Translations under genes and position numbers: made by a program | Shown: positions 48,501 through 54,780 of the stretch, one piece after another | Position numbering within the stretch: position 1 is the stretch's first letter | Layout of the letters: each line of letters starts with the position of its first letter | Assembly (NCBI GenBank): GCA_948566455.1 | Contig: CAOYQO010000010.1 | Span: 1-64,000 of the forward strand | Direction: 5' to 3' | DNA: 64,000 bases | From: an uncultured Phocaeicola sp. | GTDB taxonomy: Bacteria > Bacteroidota > Bacteroidia > Bacteroidales > Bacteroidaceae | The notes under the pieces: generated by a model | The model's database searches: none | The model's input: only the letters and a program-made list of their open reading frames with translations | What the model was told of the DNA's origin: nothing

Positions 48501-49065
48501 GGGACGGAACATATTAATAGAAAATGCCGCAACCCTCATTGAAGTAAAAGGTATCCACAATAAATCATTGGCCATTGATAACCATACACTTATAGAGGGT
48601 TCTTTCAACTGGTTATCCGCCAACCGCCATAAAGAATACTCCCGCCACGAATGTTCCATAGTTGTATCATCTGTTCAAGCCGATGAGTACATCAACAATC
48701 TGATAAAGGAACTAGAAAGCAGAGAAAAAACCTTTCAATCCCTATCTAAGCCTACAATCAATCTTGACATTGACCAAAAATATCCGGGGTTCTTTACAAA
48801 AGAATCTTTTAATGATTGTACAGAAGAAGATATTTGCCGTATAAAACAAAAAGTCCAAGAGTTAGGCATTCAGAAAACAGTCCTTCCACCTTATATCCAT
48901 AAACAACGTGAAACTTTCCCACGTGCTTATGAACCTTGGTGCACAGAAGAAAAGGAAATTATATGTGAGTTGATGCAAAAGACCAATCATCTTTCTATTT
49001 TTATAGAATGTCTGCAACGTACAGGACAAGCAATTCAAATTCAGATAGAAGGCAAAAATAATTGA
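45598..49065 (+). CDS. SF1 (Upf1-like) helicase fused to a phospholipase-D nuclease; Mokosh type II-like
   Basis: A 1155-residue cytoplasmic protein with no signal peptide. After about 260 residues of unknown fold comes an SF1 helicase core of the COG1112/Upf1 type: Walker A GPPGTGKTT at 272-280, Walker B DESGQ at 579-583, a GTVHSLQGAQ motif starting at 792, and the ISRAQHH motif VI at about 833. A PLD domain follows (about 900-1020) with one HxK(x4)D set, His987-Lys989-Asp994 in HNKSLAID, then GSFNW. A single HKD suggests that it works as a dimer or pairs with another copy. A COG1112 helicase plus PLD nuclease in one chain is the published layout of Mokosh type II (MkoC), an anti-phage system; membership here is inferred from architecture only. 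The gene stands alone between a glycan region and a membrane-protein gene. Confidence 0.75.
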   Translation: MDQTLLKYWKTCLQDAERKAIALKGPRITLNIGDKILKFIPLKSIPVIFPDWKAEDSNEKQKVMIAPCILLPEFENGWTSQSERPEYPFLITAIMLPDGKLTVCENESDRIPIFIRKFLEPNAANDRTIASLSKVDQLLSNFNTEETKWEAYWQACEQLFKKATGKTFSTMNYYDNPEIIIIKASERNMAQPIITLYDKLLKDDNTTPHPLLNLLIQTKSANALPIPTNRKVYCNQEHWAQMSSDFPLSISQRETLAMYTTPECADIFVVNGPPGTGKTTFLQTVIANRLAHNILNNPEEPEIIVASSANNQAITNILKDFKAETTNDTTHPRLSNRWLPELDTLGLYLSGKKELQQQYKMMFNPKGDGFPAAYDTPERQEEYKQFYLQCFNNFFKKNYQDETKCRQFLRKEMQALQKKIILCIQAAETTEYGNRKENNILQKFIRKFHEPLPSYDKVIEQWTLTEEFKERYEKISSNPEYGNLPYTEDMAVRLDISYRYQMFWYAIHYREAEFIHRLSKCDEGKQRTQEAYTQRLKRLACVMPVFISTFHSLPKYMTYAENGKWDIPLYNGIDLLIVDESGQVSPELAVPSFSLAKQAILVGDIQQIEPVWSISDEYSFINLKNLGIVSNQSSEKYRFLENNGFLSSSGSIMKLARKSCNFTVKGEKGAFLTEHRRCVDSIIAYCNDYVYHGRLLPKKGNEVKYKSLPSKGYVHINSYSSPGKTGSRLNRAEAEAIVCWLELEKDNLEKTYKKPIHEIVAVVTPFKAQEAEIRHQIQKISGNEKYKDMIIGTVHSLQGAQCPIVLFSTVNSPEDHSLFMERDGKYNMLNVAISRAQHHFIVFGNMNIFHPEENTPVGNMAKWLFDDPSNEISNNFIYQQEVPLCTYHPTLRLSTTEEHIQVLHQAFEKARHRLLIVSPFISIHAIENDQLVPLIRHTVHRGVDVTVYTDSSLDYDTKTNQLLSRAEEGRNILIENAATLIEVKGIHNKSLAIDNHTLIEGSFNWLSANRHKEYSRHECSIVVSSVQADEYINNLIKELESREKTFQSLSKPTINLDIDQKYPGFFTKESFNDCTEEDICRIKQKVQELGIQKTVLPPYIHKQRETFPRAYEPWCTEEKEIICELMQKTNHLSIFIECLQRTGQAIQIQIEGKNN

Positions 49066-49129
49066 TTATAATCCTGAACTGATATCCTTTTTATGATATT
49101 CGGGAAACTTGGGAAACAAGAATCAGTCC

Positions 49130-49187
49130 CTATACGGAAGAGAGGAAAAGACAAATTACTTTTCGCCTTTTCCTCTCTTCCGTATAG
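49130..49187. repeat. 21-bp perfect hairpin after the helicase-nuclease gene
   Basis: Bases 49130-49150 are perfectly complementary to 49167-49187, with a 16-nt loop. It lies between the convergent helicase-nuclease (stop 49065) and DUF418 (stop 49214) genes. No T run follows on either strand, so it is not a classical terminator, though it may still end or protect both transcripts. Confidence 0.7.
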
Positions 49188-49213
49188 CATATGCAACTCC
49201 TGCCCAGAGTTCC

Positions 49214-50385
49214 TTATTTTTTGGAATACATCCAGGTCCATTTATGCCAAAGACTCTCTAACGGTCCCTGCTTATGTCCTTTCAACCACCACTTGCAGAA
49301 CTGTACTTGCAACAAAAAGAGTACAAAACCAACCAACAAACTCAACGTATATCCACAGTACGGAGCCAGATAAAATCCGAAAGGGAAATAAATAATAGCT
49401 CCGGCAATAGATTGGGTGATATAATTGGTCAGACTCATCCTACCATAATAACGAAGATTTGATACAAAATTCCTGAACCTATCCCGTTGATAAAGCAATA
49501 CAAAAGAAGCAACCAGTACAAATGTAAAAGCGAACTTTTGCCACATATCAAAAGCAGTTCCGGCAGTCTGGCGAATGAGTTCACTGTCACTAGCCATAAT
49601 CAACTCTTTCAGTTGGAAAAGCGGAGCAAAAGAGATAGCGGAAATGATAAGAGCCTTCACCCAAAAACGAGTATGTTTTTCGGAAGTAACAAACAATTGT
49701 TTGCGTCCGATGTATAATCCCATCAAAAACAAGCCGGCAGTCTGCCAGAAACGCCCTGCTCCCAGAGCCCAATATAGACTGGCTTTCTGACCAAAGGTCA
49801 TATTCTTACCCACAAACTCCCCTCTTTGGTATATTCCGCCACTTCTTTATACATCGCGCCCACTCCCCAATCGGGCAAAGTATAAGAAGGATCAAACAGA
49901 CCTACTATATAATGATACCACTCAACGGGCTGCAATAAAAACAAAATAGCCGTAACAAGTATGGCACAGTCACTCCACTTGCGCACCACAAACAATACGA
50001 TTCCCACTACCGAGAACAGCAACAGCACATCTCCTGCCGGAAAAAAAGCTGCATTCAGCGTAGCAAAAGCTACCAATAACAGCAAACGCCACAGAAAACG
50101 ATAACCAAAATCTTTTCCTTTACGCTGTTGGTTAGCCGACTGAATATAAAATGTAAATCCAAACAGCAAAGCAAAAATGGCATACGATTTTCCAGCCAAT
50201 AAAGTAAATGTAACATTGAATACCCCGTCATTCAGTATATTCAACCATGCAGGCTGGTCTACCGGATAAACCGGAAAGATGAAATGCTCCAAACTATGCA
50301 CTAAAAGAATTGCCATGACTGCAAATCCCCGTAAAGCATCCACCACCTCAACGCGTGGCAGTTTTTCTGATAATTGTTTTTCCAT
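49214..50385 (-). pseudogene. DUF418-type membrane protein, frameshifted
   Basis: Two frames make one 390-residue integral membrane protein. The first (50385-49798) begins with the DUF418 family signature VEVVDALRGFAVMAILLVH and contains several helices, ending out of frame at GSLWVRI. The second (from about 49813 to 49214) continues with GKNMTFGQKASLYWALGAGRFWQTAGLFLMGLYIG and the C-terminal helices (MSLTNYITQSIAGAIIYFPFGFYLAP) typical of the DUF418 domain. Adding one G to the four-G run (49819-49822) restores a continuous reading EGEFVGKNM. The family's function is not known; such proteins are thought to be transporters or acyltransferase relatives. A fragment of an acyltransferase gene lies directly upstream. 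Confidence 0.8.
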
Positions 50386-50395
50386 GAACTAGTTA

Positions 50396-50566
50396 TTATT
50401 GTTTATTTAAAATTCGTTTTACCCAGCGGTTGGCCGGTTTCTCAAAATAATAATAAGAAAGCAGACTCAGCCCGATAGTGACTGCAAAGATAAGCGGAAT
50501 ACTGATATACAGACTGATATGCCAATCGTATGTTTGCGCCAACTGCACATAAGCAAATAATATCCA
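50396..50566 (-). pseudogene. 3' remnant of an acyltransferase gene
   Basis: About 56 codons on the minus strand read YVQLAQTYDWHIS.., then a membrane helix (PLIFAVTIGLSLLSYYYFEKP) and the end ANRWVKRILNKQ, which is the typical C-terminus of OafA-like acyltransferase-3 proteins (the YYYFEKPANRW pattern). A TAG lies immediately upstream and I find no further acyltransferase sequence, so the rest of the gene (normally about 350 residues) is missing. It stops 10 bp before the DUF418 start codon. The following 140 bp (50567-50709) contain nothing that I recognise. Confidence 0.7.
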
Positions 50567-50709
50567 CTATACTCTCCTCTTCGGTGCTATTCCTGCTCTA
50601 CATATCCGGGGGAGCGGTGAGCAACATTGGATAATAGACTACAGACAATATCATCAGAGTTTTGACAACTCTTACCAAAAACTGTATATTAAAAAGAGAA
50701 ACTGATTTC

Positions 50710-51981
50710 CTACAATATTTCCTTTAAATTCCAAGCCTGTATATGCCTGACCCCTTCATTGGAAGGGAATTGTACCTCATCCATGGAAACGACATATTTT
50801 TCATAATTATCACCTATCGTCAGCAAAGGAGCATATTCCCGTTCCATGGTTTGTGCCGTTTCCAACATGTAAGTTGCTTGAAGATAAATCACTCTATCGT
50901 CCTTCATAGCAACAAAATCAACTTCTTTATCCCGAAAAGAACCTGTATATACAATATAGCCTAAACGACGAAGTTCCAAATATACTGCATTCTCCAACAA
51001 ATACCCGACTCCATAAGCAAAGCCCGGATAAAGAAAATTCTTAAAGGACAAGTCATTCAGATAATACTTGCAATTACCTGCCACCACATCCTTTCCTTTT
51101 ATATTGTAACGTTCTGTTTTATAAGCAAGAAAAGCTTCTTCTATATAACCTAGATAATTAGATAAGGTATCATAACTCACCTTCCGGTTCTTGGATTTAA
51201 AGAAATTAACAATATGCTGAACGGAAAACAGATTGGACGCATTATTCACCAAATAAATAAAAATATCATCCAATAACCTTACATCACGAACGGGTTTACG
51301 CTTCACTATATCACGCAACAAAATCGTATCTTTCACAGAAGCGACATACTGTTTTTCTGACTCGACAGTGGGCAGGTTGTACAATTCGGGCAAACCGCCT
51401 TTCTGTAAATAGGCCAAATAAGAAGCCCGACCGGCAGGTTGCTGCATCAACTGTAAATATTCAGCATAACTATAGGGGAATATATGAAATTCTACATAAC
51501 GTCCCGACAAAAGAGTGGCAAGTTCACTGGAAAGCATTTTAGAGTTAGAACCGCTGATAAACAATTCACTCTCTTCGACAAAGTCTTGCGAATGGGAGTT
51601 TACAAACCTTTCCCAGCCATCCACATTTTGAATTTCATCGAAAAACAAATATACTTTTCCTTGCGGTTTAAGCTTTTCCCGATAAAAACGATACAGACTT
51701 TCCAATGCTTTATAATCATCAATAAAATCAAATTCCAGATACTCCTTATTTATATATAGGATATTAGCCGGATTTACTCCTCGTTCCGAGACAAGACTTG
51801 AAGCAATTTGCCTGAGAATATAACTTTTGCCCGAACGACGTTGTCCTATAAGTACCTTCACCAAGTTATTCCCCACAAAATTGCCAATCTTGTCGGTATA
51901 AGATTTCCGTTCCAGTCCCAATTGATACGTATTTCCACCCCAAAGGTTATACTTTTCTAAAGCTTTCCATTTATCGTCCAT
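50710..51981 (-). CDS. AAA ATPase with C-terminal DUF4143 domain
   Basis: A 423-residue protein with its start at ATG 51981 (the frame is open to 52038, but the -7 box at 52006-51999 makes the inner ATG the usable start). The AAA_14 domain has Walker A GQRRSGKS (about residues 46-53) and Walker B YLFFDEIQNV, followed by a sensor-like SGSNSKML. The C-terminal DUF4143 part (about 205-370) includes LLRDIVKRKPVRDVRLLDDIFIYL and the nuclease-like block ENAVYLELRRLGYIVYTGSFRDKEVDFVA. Such ATPases are common, variably placed genes in Bacteroidetes and archaea; their function is unsettled. Two copies of a palindrome precede the gene and probably regulate it. Confidence 0.9.
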   Translation of the reverse strand: MDDKWKALEKYNLWGGNTYQLGLERKSYTDKIGNFVGNNLVKVLIGQRRSGKSYILRQIASSLVSERGVNPANILYINKEYLEFDFIDDYKALESLYRFYREKLKPQGKVYLFFDEIQNVDGWERFVNSHSQDFVEESELFISGSNSKMLSSELATLLSGRYVEFHIFPYSYAEYLQLMQQPAGRASYLAYLQKGGLPELYNLPTVESEKQYVASVKDTILLRDIVKRKPVRDVRLLDDIFIYLVNNASNLFSVQHIVNFFKSKNRKVSYDTLSNYLGYIEEAFLAYKTERYNIKGKDVVAGNCKYYLNDLSFKNFLYPGFAYGVGYLLENAVYLELRRLGYIVYTGSFRDKEVDFVAMKDDRVIYLQATYMLETAQTMEREYAPLLTIGDNYEKYVVSMDEVQFPSNEGVRHIQAWNLKEIL

Positions 51982-51998
51982 ACTCGAATCTTTTCCCA

Positions 51999-52072
51999 CA
52001 AAGATAGTTTTTTTCGAGTATAATCGAAAAAAAAACACTGTTTATTTCTTTTTTCGAGTATAATCGAAAAAA
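51999..52072 (-). promoter_or_regulatory. Promoter with two palindromic operators before the AAA ATPase gene
   Basis: A -7 box TATCTTTG lies at 52006-51999 on the minus strand. Two near-identical palindromes TTTTTCGA-N6-TCGAAAAA are centred near 52018 and 52058, exactly 40 bp apart; the nearer one covers the -33 region. A third half-site (ATACTCGAA, 51980-51988) spans the start codon. This looks like operator-controlled repression, possibly by the gene product itself. Confidence 0.65.
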
Positions 52073-52166
52073 CGTATCTATCTCAAACTGAATTAAAGAA
52101 AACGAATACAATCCGGCAGTATGTAAAATTTAACAAATTACTTAAACAAGCAAACTATTATTTTCC

Positions 52167-52174
52167 TACATTTG
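52167..52174 (+). promoter_or_regulatory. -7 box of the alcohol dehydrogenase operon
   Basis: TACATTTG matches TAnnTTTG, 31 bp before the ATG at 52205. No clear -33 box is seen. Confidence 0.5.
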
Positions 52175-52204
52175 TTACCAGTGAAACTTTAAATACGAAA
52201 GAAC

Positions 52205-53377
52205 ATGAAAGCAAATCCTGTATTTAGTTTATACATCCCTACCAAATTAGTATTTGGCTGCGGAGAAATCAAGAAATTATCCAGTGAAAAATTACCGGGA
52301 AAAAAGGCACTGGTCGTCATCTCATCCGGAACTTCCATGCGGAAATATGGATATTTGGAGAGAGTACTTGCCCAATTAAGACTGAATAATGTAGAAACAC
52401 TGGTTTACGATAAAATCCTTCCCAACCCCATCAAAGAACACGTCATGGAAGCAGCCGCCATCTGCCGGGAGGAAAAGTGCGACTTTGTAGTAGGACTGGG
52501 AGGCGGAAGTTCCATCGACTCAGCCAAAAGTATAGCTGTTATGGCCTGCAACGATGGTGACTACTGGGATTATGTATCAGGGGGTAGTGGTAAAGGACGC
52601 CCTGTTACCAAAGCACTTCCCATTATCGCCATCCCTACCACCGCCGGAACCGGAACAGAAATGGATCCATGGACAGTGATTACCCACGAAACGGCTCAAG
52701 AAAAGATAGGCTTCGGTTGCCAGCTGACCTTCCCTACCTTATCTATTGTAGACCCGGAACTGATGGTTTCCATTCCTCCGCACCTCACCGCCTATCAAGG
52801 GTTCGATGCATTCTTCCATGCCGCAGAGGGTTTTATCGCCAATTGTGCAACACCCATCAGTGATCTTTACGCCTTAGAAGCCATCCGTCTGATCTACAAA
52901 TATCTGCCAGTAGCCGTAGCCGACGGAAAGAATTTGAAAGCGCGTGCCAAAATTGCTTGGGCCAGCACCTTGGCAGGCATGGTGGAAGCCACTTCAAGCT
53001 GCACTTCCGAACATTCATTAGAACATGCCATGAGTGCTTATTATCCACAACTTCCTCATGGAGCAGGACTCATTGCCTTGTCTGAGGCATACTTCGAAAC
53101 TTTCCGGCATGACTGTACAAAACGTTACATGAAAATGGCTGAAATGATGACCCAGAAAAAGAGCAACCGTCCGTCCGATTTCATTGATGCATTGATTACA
53201 CTGCAAAAAGAATGTAAAGTACATTCTATCAAACTGAGCGAATTTGGTATCCAATCCGAAGATTTCCCCAAATTCCTGCAAAATGCAAGAGATACGATGG
53301 GAGGACTGTTCACTCTCGACCCACGCCCGATTACAGACGAAGAAATCCTGCATATCTTTAAAAATTCTTATAAATAA
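52205..53377 (+). CDS. Iron-containing alcohol dehydrogenase
   Basis: A 390-residue cytoplasmic NAD(P)-dependent dehydrogenase of the group III (Fe-ADH) family, usual length 380-400. The nucleotide-binding GGGS motif is in VVGLGGGSSIDSAKS (about 96-109); TAGTGTEMDPWTVI follows at 146-159. Candidate metal ligands are Asp201 and His205 in GFDAFFHAAEGF, His270/His274 in SEHSLEHAMS, and His285 in PHGAG. Substrates range from butanol and lactaldehyde to glycerol; none can be assigned here. The stop overlaps the start of the creatininase-family gene (TAATG), so the two are translationally coupled. Confidence 0.93.
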   Translation: MKANPVFSLYIPTKLVFGCGEIKKLSSEKLPGKKALVVISSGTSMRKYGYLERVLAQLRLNNVETLVYDKILPNPIKEHVMEAAAICREEKCDFVVGLGGGSSIDSAKSIAVMACNDGDYWDYVSGGSGKGRPVTKALPIIAIPTTAGTGTEMDPWTVITHETAQEKIGFGCQLTFPTLSIVDPELMVSIPPHLTAYQGFDAFFHAAEGFIANCATPISDLYALEAIRLIYKYLPVAVADGKNLKARAKIAWASTLAGMVEATSSCTSEHSLEHAMSAYYPQLPHGAGLIALSEAYFETFRHDCTKRYMKMAEMMTQKKSNRPSDFIDALITLQKECKVHSIKLSEFGIQSEDFPKFLQNARDTMGGLFTLDPRPITDEEILHIFKNSYK

Positions 53378-54132
53378 TGGATAAAGAACTAGACCTTGCC
53401 GTAACCTGTTACGGCAAGGTAAAACCATTGAAATATGATTTGGTCCTCCTCCCTTGGGGAGCTACCGAACCGCATAATCTGCACCTGCCTTATCTGACAG
53501 ACTGCATTCTGAGCCACGACATCGCACTAGATGCTGCAAAACTGGCAAAAACACATTACGGTATTCGTTGCATGGTCATGCCTTACGTCACTGCCGGTTC
53601 ACAGAATCCGGGACAACGCGAGCTGGATTTCTGCATCCATTATCGCTATGAAACGCAAAAAGCGATTTTAAGCGACATAGTTGCCTCTCTATACGCCCAG
53701 GGATACCGCAAAATGGTCATTATCAACGGACATGGCGGCAATACATTCAAAAGTATGATACGTGACTTGTCACTGGACTATCCCGACTTCCTGATAGCCA
53801 GCAGCGAATGGTTTGCCTTTGTTCCTGCTAAAGAGTACTTTGATGAACCGGGTGACCATGCAGATGAATTGGAAACTTCTGTTATGATGCATTATCATCC
53901 GGAATTGGTAAATTTAGACGAAGCCGGAAACGGAGATTATAAGAAGTTCACCTCACAAATGTTGAATGAAAAAGTGGCATGGATTCCGAGGAACTGGCAA
54001 AAAGTTTCGCAAGACACCGGTATAGGCAATCCTAAAAAAGCAAGTGCCGAGAAAGGTAAGAAATACGCCGAAGCAGTCGTCGCAAAATATGCATTACTGT
54101 TTGAAGAGTTGGTACATAAAGAACTTTATTAA
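53377..54132 (+). CDS. Creatininase-family amidohydrolase
   Basis: A 251-residue cytoplasmic enzyme. The metal-binding motif is in PWGATEPHNLHLPYLTD (Glu31, His36, Asp42), then INGHGGN (about 114-120) and the Glu in DHADELETS. The family includes creatinine amidohydrolase and enzymes acting on formamides and cyclic amides, so the substrate is unclear. It is coupled to the Fe-type dehydrogenase by a TAATG overlap. The pair might process a compound imported by the SusC/SusD pair downstream, but a 650-bp gap separates them. Confidence 0.9.
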   Translation: MDKELDLAVTCYGKVKPLKYDLVLLPWGATEPHNLHLPYLTDCILSHDIALDAAKLAKTHYGIRCMVMPYVTAGSQNPGQRELDFCIHYRYETQKAILSDIVASLYAQGYRKMVIINGHGGNTFKSMIRDLSLDYPDFLIASSEWFAFVPAKEYFDEPGDHADELETSVMMHYHPELVNLDEAGNGDYKKFTSQMLNEKVAWIPRNWQKVSQDTGIGNPKKASAEKGKKYAEAVVAKYALLFEELVHKELY

Positions 54133-54146
54133 TGCCTCATCACTCA

Positions 54147-54182
54147 AGAAGATCATCTGACCTTTTTAAACGATGGTCTTCT
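54147..54182 (+). terminator. Hairpin after the dehydrogenase/creatininase operon
   Basis: An 11-bp stem with one G-U pair (54147-54157 with 54172-54182, loop of 14) begins 14 bp after the creatininase stop. It is followed by ATGTTCAT, not a T run, so it is only a probable terminator. Confidence 0.45.
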
Positions 54183-54431
54183 ATGTTCATATCACCTCCG
54201 CTTCTTCGTTATCAGATACATTTTCAGCTACCTTAGTTATACTTGCCATTTCAAAGTCCATACATATCCATATAAATATATGTATAACCATCGACTATGA
54301 AAAGAATAAATGTCCCCATGTGCCCATAAACAAACCACTCCCTGTACTATCTGCACAAGGATACTTCTCCAAATAATTTATTTCATCTCCAAAGGCTGAA
54401 ATAAAATTCATTTAACAAAATAAAGAGATTT

Positions 54432-54460
54432 CCTTTATAGGATAAGTTCTACCAGAACTA
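54432..54460. promoter_or_regulatory. Palindromic element copy 1 (GTTCT-N3-AGAAC)
   Basis: GTTCTACCAGAAC (54446-54458) is a perfect dyad with a 3-bp spacer, preceded by CCTTTATAGGA (54432-54442). The same pair of elements recurs 290 bp downstream before SusC. Confidence 0.5.
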
Positions 54461-54720
54461 CATTTTTAAATTAAGATTATATCACATCGCAAATATAGGA
54501 TATTTTTTATTAAATCAACTTTAATTATAAAATTATTTTTTGATATACGACACAAAAAGTACAAAACGGTCAATATTTACGGATAAATAAGCTAAATAAA
54601 AGTATATAAAAAGGGATATCTTTTATCTTTTTCCGCCTCAAAGTAGCATAACAGTAGAAATTCAGTAGAAAAATCCTTTTAAAATTCCTTCTTAAATAAA
54701 ATAAAATACAATCTATTTTC

Positions 54721-54754
54721 CCTTTATGGACACGGAATAGTTCTGGTAGAACTT
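54721..54754. promoter_or_regulatory. Palindromic element copy 2 (GTTCT-N3-AGAAC)
   Basis: GTTCTGGTAGAAC (54740-54752) is preceded by CCTTTATGGA (54721-54730). Taken as 17-mers, this copy and the first are exact inverted repeats of each other. It ends 26 bp before the SusC start codon, where it could act as an operator on DNA or as a leader-RNA structure. Confidence 0.5.
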
Positions 54755-54780
54755 CAAACAGTAACTTTAAAAACAAATCT

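Larger units (their letters stand above)
54183..54780. other. Long AT-rich leader of SusC 3, no gene
   Basis: About 600 bp without a convincing coding frame. It holds two palindromes described separately (54432-54460 and 54721-54754). The AT content between them is very high. No TAnnTTTG box is seen close to the SusC start. Confidence 0.5.

Noticed and set aside
54444..54754. 311-bp MITE with 17-bp terminal inverted repeats
   Set aside because: Each 17-mer is itself a palindrome, both share a preceding CCTTTAT block in direct orientation, and no target-site duplication is visible. Duplicated operators explain it better, though the alternative is kept open in the findings.
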